From: Gemmatimonadaceae bacterium
GTDB lineage: Bacteria; Gemmatimonadota; Gemmatimonadetes; Gemmatimonadales; Gemmatimonadaceae
NCBI GenBank assembly: GCA_035606695.1
Contig: DATNEW010000008.1
Location: 1 to 64,000 of the forward strand
DNA: 64,000 bases
Direction: 5' to 3'
Each line of letters starts with the position of its first letter. Position 1 is the first letter of the stretch. A program made the position numbers and the translations under genes. The notes under the pieces were generated by a model. It was not told the origin of the DNA. It did no database searches and worked only from the letters and a program-made list of their open reading frames with translations. This document shows, one piece after another, positions 52,372-60,229 of the stretch.

Positions 52372-53204
52372 ATGCGGGCGGTGCCGTTCGCCGCGATGTT
52401 CACGGACTGCGTCACCGGCTTGGCCATCCCTTCGTGCCACAGGTTGACCGTGTACGTGCCGGGCGGCAGCGAATCGATCTTGAAGCTGCCGTCGTCTTCG
52501 GTCACGTCGAAATACGGATGATCGAACACCGCGATGTAGGCGTGCGTCCACGGATGCTGAACGCAACGCACCTCGACGATGCCCGGCGATTTCGCGAGCC
52601 GCTCGCTCGCGACGACCTGCCCCTCGTTGAAGAACGGCATGGCGGTCAGGGTGTCGTGCGTTCCCAACGGCGTGAACACCAGCTTGTGCAGCAGCTTGTC
52701 GTCGTTGAAGACGTTGACCGTCGTGCCGACGACCACGCCCTGCACTCGCGGATCCAGCGCGCACTTCTCACTCGACAATTCCGCGCGTTTGTCGATGGGA
52801 AACGGTTTGCCGGTGGTGATGTTGGCGATCCACACGACCACGCCGCCGAGACCACCCGTTTTCGCCGATGTCGTTACCGGGCTTTCGGCGGTCGTGCCAC
52901 AGATTTTCTGATCGATATCGATCGCCACCGGCGCGGGCGCCGCGCCGTCAAGCTTGATCGTGCCCGCGAGAGATCCGCTCGAGGTGACCGGCCCAGGCTT
53001 GTACGACCCGCCGCCGAGATCGACGGTCCCCGCCGCGGAGTCGTCGGTCTTCTGAACGACCGCCGTCGTGCGACTGCCACTCTTCTGGGTTCGCGCGGCA
53101 TCCTTTCCGCAGGCGACAAGGCAGGAACAAGCGAGCACAACGGCGGCGATGCGCCGCGATTTGAATTCGGTCACGATTCTGGCAATAGGGTTCAAGCGAC
53201 TCAC
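52347..53204 (-). CDS. Cupredoxin-like lipoprotein with regulatory beta-sandwich, altered copper site
   Basis: 285 aa. Signal with lipobox CLVAC near residue 32. The middle (about 75-245) is cupredoxin-like: VNVFNDDKLLHKLVF gives the first His, VRCVQHPWTHAYIAVFDHP gives Cys and His. The axial Met of the usual C-x2-HPWM motif is Thr here. A carboxypeptidase-regulatory-like sandwich closes the protein (DDGSFKIDSLPPGTYTVNLW). Proteins of this build are often labelled methylamine utilization protein; no such pathway is present. It is convergent with the M28 peptidase gene. Confidence 0.75.
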   Translation of the reverse strand: MSRLNPIARIVTEFKSRRIAAVVLACSCLVACGKDAARTQKSGSRTTAVVQKTDDSAAGTVDLGGGSYKPGPVTSSGSLAGTIKLDGAAPAPVAIDIDQKICGTTAESPVTTSAKTGGLGGVVVWIANITTGKPFPIDKRAELSSEKCALDPRVQGVVVGTTVNVFNDDKLLHKLVFTPLGTHDTLTAMPFFNEGQVVASERLAKSPGIVEVRCVQHPWTHAYIAVFDHPYFDVTEDDGSFKIDSLPPGTYTVNLWHEGMAKPVTQSVNIAANGTARIDLPIKLQ

Positions 53205-53263
53205 GCCGCCAAAGGGGGCAAACGACGCGCCATCTACGAAGGCCTCTCGGATTATTTGCGGCG

Positions 53264-54226
53264 TTGACCTGGATCACCGTGATCACGGCGCTGGGCGGCT
53301 GCGGCGGAACGACGCCAGCCACCATGACCGCCGCGCCTCGTGTCGCCGTGTCGTGGGGATTCACCGCGCCGTGGGATGCGAGGAGCGACAGCAGCGTCGC
53401 GGCGCACGGCAAGTCGCTCGACGTGGTCGTGAGTGGCTGGATACAGCTCGATAGCCTAACCGGTCAGCCCGCTCAACTCTACCGGGACAATACGCCGCGC
53501 GCGGCCACTGCGGGACGGTTTGCGTTGGTCACCAGTTATGGGGGGACCAGGTTTCATCCGGAGATGATTCGCCGCCTGGCGGCCGATCCTGGCGCGTTGG
53601 CGTTTACGGCGTCGCGCACGGCCAGCCTGCTCTCGAGTGGGGGCTACGAGGGTGTCGTGCTCGACCTCGAGGATCAGTCGCGCGACGACGTTCCTCGTAC
53701 GATTCGCGTGGTCCGCGCGATCGTCGACAGCGTGCATCGACGCGGCGTGCGCGTCGTCGCGCTCGCGATTCCGGCCGCCGACACCGCCGCGTATCCGACG
53801 GCGTCGCTCGCGGCAGTGGCCGATTTGCTCGTCGTCATGCTCTACGACGAGCATTGGTCGACGTCGGCGCCGGGACCGATCGCCACACCCCTTTGGGTTC
53901 GCCGCACGCTCGGCGCGCGCATCGCGGCCGCGGGGGCGTCACAAATCGTTGCGGCGCTGCCGCTCTACGGGTATCTGTGGCGGCCGAATCAGCCGGGCCA
54001 GCCGATCAGCTTCGAGGATGCGCGCCACGCCGCGGCGCAAGCGAACGTCGAGCTGGTGCACGATCCGTCATCGGGCTCGATGCACGCGGTGAAACCGAAC
54101 GATTGGGAACTGTGGGTGACGGATGCTGAGCTCCTGCGAACGCTGATCGGCGAAGTTACGACGCTTGGCGCGACGCGCGTGGCCTATTGGCGGCTCGGGC
54201 TCGAGGATCCGGGGATTTGGAGGTGA
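53264..54226 (+). CDS. GH18-like (chitinase fold) lipoprotein, active site partly changed
   Basis: 320 aa, TTG start at 53264. Short signal with lipobox ALGGC. The barrel resembles GH18/YaaH-type proteins: RVAVSWGFTAPWD, the active strand GYEGVVLDLEDQSRDD, LVVMLYDEHW and IVAALPLYGYLWRP. The canonical D-G-x-D-x-D-x-E reads E-G-V-V-L-D-L-E, so the last Asp and the catalytic Glu are kept while the earlier acids are lost. Binding or hydrolysis of N-acetyl-glucosamine-containing chains (peptidoglycan, spore-like cortex) is possible; function unsettled. The 13-mer arrays follow its stop. Confidence 0.7.
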   Translation: MTWITVITALGGCGGTTPATMTAAPRVAVSWGFTAPWDARSDSSVAAHGKSLDVVVSGWIQLDSLTGQPAQLYRDNTPRAATAGRFALVTSYGGTRFHPEMIRRLAADPGALAFTASRTASLLSSGGYEGVVLDLEDQSRDDVPRTIRVVRAIVDSVHRRGVRVVALAIPAADTAAYPTASLAAVADLLVVMLYDEHWSTSAPGPIATPLWVRRTLGARIAAAGASQIVAALPLYGYLWRPNQPGQPISFEDARHAAAQANVELVHDPSSGSMHAVKPNDWELWVTDAELLRTLIGEVTTLGATRVAYWRLGLEDPGIWR

Positions 54227-54243
54227 GGTCAAGAGCTAGAACG

Positions 54244-54380
54244 GCGATTGGAGAAAGCGAGTGGAAAGATCGAATGGAACAGGCGATTGGAAAATGCGAA
54301 TGGAAAAGGCGTCGCTCCTTCCATTCGCCGTTTCCATTCGCTCTCTCCAGTCGACTGTTCCATTCGCAGTCTCCAGTCGA
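54244..54380. repeat. Two inverted arrays of 13-base repeats
   Basis: Left arm 54244-54308: five units of 13 (GCGATTGGAGAAA, GCGAGTGGAAAGA, TCGAATGGAACAG, GCGATTGGAAAAT, GCGAATGGAAAAG). Right arm 54316-54380: five units in the opposite sense (TCCTTCCATTCGC, CGTTTCCATTCGC, TCTCTCCAGTCGA, CTGTTCCATTCGC, AGTCTCCAGTCGA). A 7-base spacer separates them. The whole can fold into one hairpin with about 65-base arms. It fills the gap between two convergent genes. Confidence 0.9.
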
Positions 54381-54390
54381 TCTTCTGCCG

Positions 54391-55572
54391 TTAAACGATC
54401 ATCAACTCTTTCTGATACTCCCGGGGCGTCACTACCGCCTCACCAGGCGTGATGTACACGTTGACTTCGGTCCGCATGCCGATCTTGCCCGGGATGTAAA
54501 TCCCCGGCTCGATCGAGAACGCCACCCCCGGCACGAGCAACCGCTCCTCACGCGTCTCGAGATTGTCGAGATGCGGCCCGGATCCGTGCAGCTCGCGCGA
54601 GTCGATCGAATGCCCGGTACGATGCGTGAAGTTCTCGCCGAATCCGCGCGAATCGATCACCTGGCGCGCCGCGTCGTCCACGTCGGCGCCCTTGATCGCG
54701 ACGCCGGCCTTGGCCTTCTGCAGCACGAGCGCGATCGCCGCGTCGCGGGCGTCTTTCACGGCATTCCAGATCTCTAATGCGTCCGCGGACGGCTTTCCGA
54801 GCGACGCCATCCAGGTCTGGTCGGCCCACACGCCGCCATCCGCCTCGCGCGCCCAGAGGTCGATCAGCAGAATCTCGCCGGGCTTGATCACTTTCGGCGC
54901 GTCGGCCGACGGCTCGTAGTGCGGATTCGCCGCGTTCGCGCCGACGGACACATTCGGCCCGTGATCTGTCGTCAACCCATGCTTCTTGAAGTTGTCGAGG
55001 ATCCAGCCCATCAACTCGTGCTCGGCCAACGGTTCCTTCCCCCGCGCGCGCTCGCCGGCGAGCTCCATCGCGTCCTTTGCCACCGACGCGATGATCTCCG
55101 CCGATCGCAGGTGCGACGCGATGTTCTCGGCGTTCCATGTCGCGTAGAAGCGCGACACCAGCTCGCCCGACGACACGACCGTCGCTCCGGCCTCGCGCAC
55201 CATCTCGATCACGCCCGCCGGCACGCGATCGAGATACGGCACGGCATCACCCGCCGAGTATTCCATGGCGACGCGCTTGCCTTTGATGTGCTTCGCGAGC
55301 AGCGATTCGAGACTCTTCCACGACGCGTAGATCTCGCGCGTCCAGTCCGTCGGCCAATGTTTCCACTGCGTTTGTTCGATGGCATGCGTGATGGCGACGG
55401 GCTTGCCGCGCGTCGGCACCCAGGCAAATACGCGTCGCGTCGTCATGCCGTCGAGCCGCATGAGTCCACTGGCGATCGGATTCAGACCGCGAAAATCGTA
55501 CAGCAGCCAACCGTCGACGCCGGCGGCGGCGAGTGCGCGCTGGACGTCGGCGAGCGATTCAGGAGAGAGCAT
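54391..55572 (-). CDS. M24 family metallopeptidase (Xaa-Pro aminopeptidase-like)
   Basis: 393 aa. N-terminal creatinase-like domain (1-145, opening with VDGWLLYDFRGLNPIASGL), then the pita-bread domain. Metal ligands: Asp in LLIDLWARE, Asp in GGVWADQTW, His in HRTGHSID, Glu in FSIEPGIYIPG and Glu in GMRTEVNVYI. Removal of residues before proline from peptides is the family role; prolidase is the alternative. No signal peptide, so cytoplasmic. The gene's stop is 10 bases from the inverted 13-mer arrays and its start is about 20 bases from a hairpin repeat. Confidence 0.9.
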   Translation of the reverse strand: MLSPESLADVQRALAAAGVDGWLLYDFRGLNPIASGLMRLDGMTTRRVFAWVPTRGKPVAITHAIEQTQWKHWPTDWTREIYASWKSLESLLAKHIKGKRVAMEYSAGDAVPYLDRVPAGVIEMVREAGATVVSSGELVSRFYATWNAENIASHLRSAEIIASVAKDAMELAGERARGKEPLAEHELMGWILDNFKKHGLTTDHGPNVSVGANAANPHYEPSADAPKVIKPGEILLIDLWAREADGGVWADQTWMASLGKPSADALEIWNAVKDARDAAIALVLQKAKAGVAIKGADVDDAARQVIDSRGFGENFTHRTGHSIDSRELHGSGPHLDNLETREERLLVPGVAFSIEPGIYIPGKIGMRTEVNVYITPGEAVVTPREYQKELMIV

Positions 55573-55591
55573 GTCAGTTCTATGAAGTTGG

Positions 55592-55720
55592 TGTCATCCT
55601 GAGACCGAGCGAAGCGAGGACGAAGCGAGGGCGAAGCGAGGGCGAAGGACCCCTTTGTCGCCGAGGACTGCGCACCGCAGCGATAGGGGCCTTCGCTACG
55701 CTTCGCGTGCTCAGGATGAC
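55592..55720. repeat. Long-hairpin dispersed repeat, copy 5, with inner 11-mers
   Basis: GTCATCCTGAG at 55592-55602 and CTCAGGATGAC at 55710-55720 form the ends. Inside, 55611-55647 carries three to four 11-base units (GAAGCGAGGAC / GAAGCGAGGGC). The right end supplies the stop codon of the leftward gene at 55711. Confidence 0.85.
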
Positions 55721-56361
55721 GTGTTTGTGAGACCCGCCGTCCGATCGAACGACCGCCAGTCGGCGCGCCACTCGTCGGTTCCTTCGCCGCGCCCATTGCA
55801 CCGCACGTGCTCCACGGCGCCGATGCTGCCGATCAACAACAGCAGCAGCTCGCGCAGCGACGATTCATAGTACGTGCACCCGATGCTCCCCGGCGCCGTG
55901 CCGAGCGTGATCGACCGCGGCACGTCGAGGAGCAGAAACGTGCCGACACGCCGCACGTTGCCGTTGAGATACCGACCCGCGATCTTCCGCGCGTGCCGGA
56001 ACGCGAGAGGACGCGCCATCGCCGACGGCAAGAGCCGCATCATCTTGCGCGTCACCGGCGAAATCGTGCGATACGACTGTTTGGCGAGATACCGCCCGGC
56101 GGCGCGAAACACCGCCTCGGCGTCGGGACGGCGGCCGATCAACTTCGCCAGCGCGATCGCCTCGTCCTGGCCGGTACGATGTCCCCGTTTCGCCGCTTCC
56201 GTGTGCCGCTTGATCTGCGCGTAGATCGTGTCACTCAACCCCAACCGCTTGTTGCGCAGCTCGTCGACGAACTCCGCCTCGAACTGGTCGTTCGGCGTAT
56301 CGACGTTGCGGACGGCCTCGAGGAGGCTGAGCGGGACGAGGGCGTCTACGGTGGCAAGCAT
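55711..56361 (-). CDS. Unknown protein, possibly V4R/TRAPP-like fold
   Basis: 216 aa, not recognised with confidence. Helical N-terminal half (VDALVPLSLLEAVRNVDTPN, EFVDELRNKRLGLSDTIY), then RYLAKQSYRTISPVTRKMMR and a beta-rich C-terminal part GTFLLLDVPRSITLGTAPGS ending LRELLLLLIGSIGAVEHVRC. The end pattern (a helix, then a C-x3-G type turn and a final EWRADW strand) resembles small-molecule-binding 4-vinyl-reductase-like domains, only weakly. The last residues GLTNTSS and the stop come from the hairpin repeat, so the true C-terminus may have been changed. Confidence 0.6.
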   Translation of the reverse strand: MLATVDALVPLSLLEAVRNVDTPNDQFEAEFVDELRNKRLGLSDTIYAQIKRHTEAAKRGHRTGQDEAIALAKLIGRRPDAEAVFRAAGRYLAKQSYRTISPVTRKMMRLLPSAMARPLAFRHARKIAGRYLNGNVRRVGTFLLLDVPRSITLGTAPGSIGCTYYESSLRELLLLLIGSIGAVEHVRCNGRGEGTDEWRADWRSFDRTAGLTNTSS

Positions 56362-56436
56362 GTGCGTCGATAGAAGGGCGGATTGCGAAGCTAGCCGGGC
56401 CAGAGAGGCCGTTCAAGCCATAAAGCTTTCAATGTC

Positions 56437-57216
56437 ATGCTGCTGCGCACTCTGATCGGCGCGGCACTCGCCGCCATCATCGCCATCGCCGCGCGGCGGA
56501 CGCGTTCGCTGACGCCTGACGGCGCGCTCGCGGCCGTCGTGACCGGAACGCTCGCCGCCGCCGCGGGTTGGGCGTGGGCCATTCTGCTGATCGTGTATTT
56601 CGTCTCATCGACCGCGTTGTCCCACCTTGGCCGCCGCGAGAAGGAGCAGCGAACCGCCAAGGTAGTCGCCAAAGGAGGTGAGCGCGATGCATTGCAAGTA
56701 TTCGCGAACGGCGCGGTATTCATCGCCGGCGCGCTCCTCACCATCATCGAGCCCAACACTCGCTGGCTCGCACTCGGCATCGGCGCACTCGCGGCCTCGG
56801 CCGCGGATACGTGGGCGACGGAGATTGGAACGCTCTACGGTGGCGGGCCGCGCTCGATCGTCACGTTTCGTCCCGTCGCTGCCGGTATGTCGGGCGGCGT
56901 GACGGCGATCGGCTTGATCGCTTCCGCCGCGGGCGCCGGGTTCATCGCGATTCTCGCTCGCGTCTTCGGCGCGCACGGTGACGCGATCGCCATCGCCGCC
57001 GGCGGATTCGTCGGGGCGCTCGTCGATTCACTGCTCGGCGCGCTCATCCAGACGCGTCGTTGGTGCCCCGCGTGCGCACAGCTCACCGAACGCATCATTC
57101 ACGATTGTGGAACGCCGACCACGGCGCGCGGCGGCGTACGATGGCTGACGAACGATGCCGTGAATTTGCTCAGCGGAGTCGCCGGCGGACTTCTGGCTGC
57201 TTGGATGGCACGATAG
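56437..57216 (+). CDS. DUF92 family membrane protein (phytyl-phosphate-kinase-like)
   Basis: 259 aa, ATG start. Six to seven helices; family motifs SLTPDGALAAVVTGT near the start and GALAASAADTWATEIG in the middle, then PVAAGMSGGVTAIG and a C-terminal DSLLGALIQ. In plants a relative (VTE6) phosphorylates phytyl phosphate; the bacterial role is open. A pair of cysteines (CPACAQL) and a basic loop follow the penultimate helix. It stands 9 bases before the geranylgeranyl-reductase-like gene, which also suits isoprenoid or lipid-alcohol chemistry. Confidence 0.85.
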   Translation: MLLRTLIGAALAAIIAIAARRTRSLTPDGALAAVVTGTLAAAAGWAWAILLIVYFVSSTALSHLGRREKEQRTAKVVAKGGERDALQVFANGAVFIAGALLTIIEPNTRWLALGIGALAASAADTWATEIGTLYGGGPRSIVTFRPVAAGMSGGVTAIGLIASAAGAGFIAILARVFGAHGDAIAIAAGGFVGALVDSLLGALIQTRRWCPACAQLTERIIHDCGTPTTARGGVRWLTNDAVNLLSGVAGGLLAAWMAR

Positions 57217-57225
57217 AGTACGAGA

Positions 57226-58509
57226 ATGCACGATGCAGAAGTGCTCGTCGTCGGCGCGGGACCGGCTGGCTCATCCGTGGCGTTTGCGCTGGCGCGCGCC
57301 GGCGTCGATGTGCTCATGGTCGATCGCGCGACATTTCCACGGCCAAAGCCGTGTGCCGAGTCGCTGAGCCCCGAAGCGTCGCGCATTCTGGCGAATATGG
57401 ACGCCCTCGGCGAGATCGAGGCGTCAGGCGCCGCGAAGCTCTCCGGGATCCGCGTCCACGCGCCGAACGGTTCGGTGATCGCCGGCGATTTTGTCGGTGC
57501 GCACGGATACAAAGGCAGCACGCCGTATGGTCTGTCCGTGCGCCGCGAAGTTCTCGATGCGGTGCTTCTCGATCGCGCGCGGCGCGCCGGTGCGCGCGTG
57601 ATGGAACGCGTTCGCGTCACCGACGTCATTCGCGATGACACGAACGCCGCGGCCGGCGTCAACGTTCTCGTCGCGGGCGAGGCACGCGAGCTGCGCGCGC
57701 GACTCATCGTTGGCGCGGACGGATTGCGTTCGATCGTCGCGCGCCGCCTTGGACTCGCGCATTCATACCGATGGCCGCGGCGCATCGCGCTCGTCACGCA
57801 CTATCGCGGCGTGTCGGAGGTCGGGGACCTGGGCGAGATGCACGTCTCACGTGACGGGTTCGTCGGCATCGCCGACGTTGGAAACGGTCTGACGACCGTC
57901 GCGCTGGTGGTGCCCGCGTCTCGCGGGCGCGAGATTTCGGCCGATCGGGCGGCGTTCCTGGAGCAGTGGCTTCGTTCGCGTGCGTCGGTCGGTCCTCGAT
58001 TCGCGAACGCGAAGCGCGCAACGCCGATCGTCGCCACGGGACCATTCGCGGCGCACGCACGGCGCGCGTGGTCCTCAGGGGCGGCACTCATCGGCGATGC
58101 AGCGGATTTCTTCGATCCATTTACCGGTCAGGGGATTTATTCGGCGCTGCGCGGCGGCGAGATGCTGGCGCCAAGGCTCTGCGCGGCACTCAAGGCTCCG
58201 ACAGCCTCTCTCGCCGATCGCGAGCTTGCCGCGTACGACAAGTCGCGCCGGCGCGAGATGGCCGGCAAATGGTTCGTCGAGCGAGTCGTCGGTGCCGTGG
58301 TCGCTCGGCCGTCGCTCATCAACCGCGCCGCGCGCAATCTCGCGGCGCGAAAGGATCTCGCCGATTTGCTCATCGGCGTCACCGGAGACTTTGTCCCCGC
58401 CCGAGAGGTAGTGAGACTGTCATACTTGTGGAAAGTGTTCGGACCAACGTCGCGAACTGTCCCAGTCGTCCCGTCGCGAAACGGACGGGTCGCCGAGGCC
58501 GCAAGATGA
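57226..58509 (+). CDS. FAD-dependent oxidoreductase, geranylgeranyl reductase family
   Basis: 427 aa, ATG start. The FAD-binding start VLVVGAGPAGSSVAFALARA is at the N-terminus, followed by FPRPKPCAESLSPEA, a mark of this family. The second nucleotide motif is the GDAADFFDPFTGQGIYSALR segment. The family saturates isoprenoid chains or hydroxylates or halogenates aromatic rings in natural-product clusters. Given the ketosynthase, methyltransferase and flavin reductase that follow, a tailoring enzyme of a lipid or polyketide product fits better than chlorophyll work; no photosynthesis genes are seen. Confidence 0.87.
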   Translation: MHDAEVLVVGAGPAGSSVAFALARAGVDVLMVDRATFPRPKPCAESLSPEASRILANMDALGEIEASGAAKLSGIRVHAPNGSVIAGDFVGAHGYKGSTPYGLSVRREVLDAVLLDRARRAGARVMERVRVTDVIRDDTNAAAGVNVLVAGEARELRARLIVGADGLRSIVARRLGLAHSYRWPRRIALVTHYRGVSEVGDLGEMHVSRDGFVGIADVGNGLTTVALVVPASRGREISADRAAFLEQWLRSRASVGPRFANAKRATPIVATGPFAAHARRAWSSGAALIGDAADFFDPFTGQGIYSALRGGEMLAPRLCAALKAPTASLADRELAAYDKSRRREMAGKWFVERVVGAVVARPSLINRAARNLAARKDLADLLIGVTGDFVPAREVVRLSYLWKVFGPTSRTVPVVPSRNGRVAEAAR

Positions 58510-58985
58510 TCGACGCCGAGACCTTTCGCGCGGTCCTCGGGCGGTTCGCGTCGGGTGTCACCATCCTCACGGCGCGCGACGACGCCGGCCTGGATCACGG
58601 CATGACCGCCAGCGCCGTTTGCTCGTTGAGCCTCGACCCGACGCTCGTGCTGGTGTGCATCGATCACGACGCGTCGATGCACCCGCTGATGCTCGAGCAT
58701 CCCAGTTTTGGTATTAACATACTGTCATCAGACCAGGAAGCATACTCCCGGCGCTTCGCCGCCGAAGAGGACGATCGGTTCGAGGGAATCGCATTCCACC
58801 GCGGTCACAACGGTGTCGTGCTCCTCGAGGACGCGCTCGCCCACATGGAGTGCCACGTCGTACGGCACCACGACGCCGGCGACCACACGATATTCATCGC
58901 CGAGGTCGACCGCGCCGAGCCCGCGGCGGCGGACGGGCGGCCGCTGCTGTATTACCGCGGCGGTTACGCGCAGCTGGAGCGCTGA
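58506..58985 (+). CDS. Flavin reductase family protein
   Basis: 159 aa from ATG 58506 (ATGA overlap). FMN-binding split-barrel: LGRFASGVTILTARD at the N-terminus, MTASAVCSLSLDPTLVLVCI, PSFGINILSSDQEAYSRRFA and FIAEVDRAEPA. These enzymes reduce free flavin with NAD(P)H for a partner monooxygenase, or work as stand-alone flavoproteins. Directly behind the FAD oxidoreductase, it probably supplies reduced flavin to it. Confidence 0.9.
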   Translation: MIDAETFRAVLGRFASGVTILTARDDAGLDHGMTASAVCSLSLDPTLVLVCIDHDASMHPLMLEHPSFGINILSSDQEAYSRRFAAEEDDRFEGIAFHRGHNGVVLLEDALAHMECHVVRHHDAGDHTIFIAEVDRAEPAAADGRPLLYYRGGYAQLER

Positions 58986-58991
58986 GCAGCG

Positions 58992-59687
58992 GTGCTGACC
59001 CCCGCACGGCGGCGCGGCTTCGAGATTCTCGACGACCCGAACGTGCCCACGGATGTGCGCCGCCGTTCAATCGGCGACGTCACGCGCAGCAACCGCCTGC
59101 TCGGGGGACTGCGCGCCGCGGTTCGTGAAGTGCTCGAGATTCTCGATTCGCTCCCGGATCGCGGCGCGGTGACGATGCTCGACATCGGCGCGGGCCTCGC
59201 CGACATTCCAGCCGCGGTTCGCTCGGCCGCGCGAGATCGCGGCATCACGCTGACCACCGTCGGCGTCGACGAAGCGTTTTCGCTCCTCGGCGCGGCAAGC
59301 GACCGGCTCGACCTTCCCGTGTGCGCCGACGCACTCGCGCTGCCGTTTCGCGATGGATCGATCGACGTCGTCATCTGTTCGCAGGTCTTGCATCACTTCG
59401 ACGATGCCGGCGCGGTCGCGCTGATTCGCGAGATGAACCGCGTCGCGCGCCACGCCGCGATCGTCGCCGATTTGCGGCGGAGCTGGATCGCGGCGGCGGG
59501 CTTCTGGCTCGTCTCGTTCCCCCTGCGCTTTCATCGCGTTACCCGACACGACGGCGTCGTCTCCGTGCTGCGCGGTTTCACCGCCGAGGATCTCACGCGT
59601 CTCGTGCGCGCGGCCACGGGTAACACGCCGCGCGTGCGGCGGCGTCTTGGATTTCGACTCATCGCGCGCTGGGCGCCGACGACATGA
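58992..59687 (+). CDS. SAM-dependent methyltransferase (class I)
   Basis: 231 aa, GTG start. The Rossmann-fold begins near 55 with VTMLDIGAGLADIPAA, acidic loop TVGVDEAF, then DVVICSQVLHHFDDAGAV and a hydrophobic segment WIAAAGFWLVSFPLRF typical of type 11/UbiE-like methyltransferases that act on lipid-like substrates. The stop overlaps the next start by four bases. Probable O- or C-methylation of the cluster's product. Confidence 0.87.
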   Translation: MLTPARRRGFEILDDPNVPTDVRRRSIGDVTRSNRLLGGLRAAVREVLEILDSLPDRGAVTMLDIGAGLADIPAAVRSAARDRGITLTTVGVDEAFSLLGAASDRLDLPVCADALALPFRDGSIDVVICSQVLHHFDDAGAVALIREMNRVARHAAIVADLRRSWIAAAGFWLVSFPLRFHRVTRHDGVVSVLRGFTAEDLTRLVRAATGNTPRVRRRLGFRLIARWAPTT

Positions 59688-60217
59688 CCGCACCATTGGA
59701 TCTTGGTCCCATGCCGACCGATCGCCGCATGACGACGATCGACGAGCATCTCGTGCGTGCTCCGCTGCCCGTGATCTTCCGCATCGCGGCGGACGTGGAG
59801 CATTGGCCTGACCACCTCCCGCATTATCGATTCGTGCGATTCCACGACCGCCGCGGCGACGGCGGCGGCACTGTCGAGATGTCGGCGAATCGCCCGTTCG
59901 GTCCGCTACGCTGGCCGACCTGGTGGACGTCGGTCATGAGCGTGACGACGCCCGGCGGAACGCAGCCGGCCTCGATTCGATTTCGGCACATCCACGGCAT
60001 TACGACCGGCATGGACGTCGAATGGAGCTTCCACGAACGCGGTCCATCCGAAACGCTCGTGCGCATCGTACACGTTTGGAACGGACCGGGGTGGCCGCTG
60101 ATAAGTCTATTGGCGGCGCGTGCCGTCATCGGACCGATTTTCGTACACGGAATCGCGTCGCGCACCCTTGCAGGTCTGGCGCACGCCGCCGAACGTACGA
60201 CAGGTCATGTCTCTTGA
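59684..60217 (+). CDS. SRPBCC (START-like) family protein, cyclase-like
   Basis: 177 aa. The helix-grip fold reads TTIDEHLVRAPLPVIFRIAA, then VEHWPDHLPHYRFVRFHD, a beta-rich middle and the long C-terminal helix (FVHGIASRTLAGLAHAAERT). Proteins of this type bind hydrophobic molecules and, beside a ketosynthase, are often aromatase/cyclases. No catalytic residue can be assigned by eye. Confidence 0.8.
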   Translation: MTAPLDLGPMPTDRRMTTIDEHLVRAPLPVIFRIAADVEHWPDHLPHYRFVRFHDRRGDGGGTVEMSANRPFGPLRWPTWWTSVMSVTTPGGTQPASIRFRHIHGITTGMDVEWSFHERGPSETLVRIVHVWNGPGWPLISLLAARAVIGPIFVHGIASRTLAGLAHAAERTTGHVS

Positions 60218-60229
60218 AGCGGAGTAGCG

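Noticed and set aside
54244-54380. CRISPR array
   Set aside because: Units of 13 bases have no spacers between them, and the second half is inverted; no cas genes are present.
57226-58509. Bacteriochlorophyll or phototrophy gene (geranylgeranyl reductase)
   Set aside because: No other photosynthesis genes are in the window, and the neighbours are ketosynthase, methyltransferase and flavin reductase.
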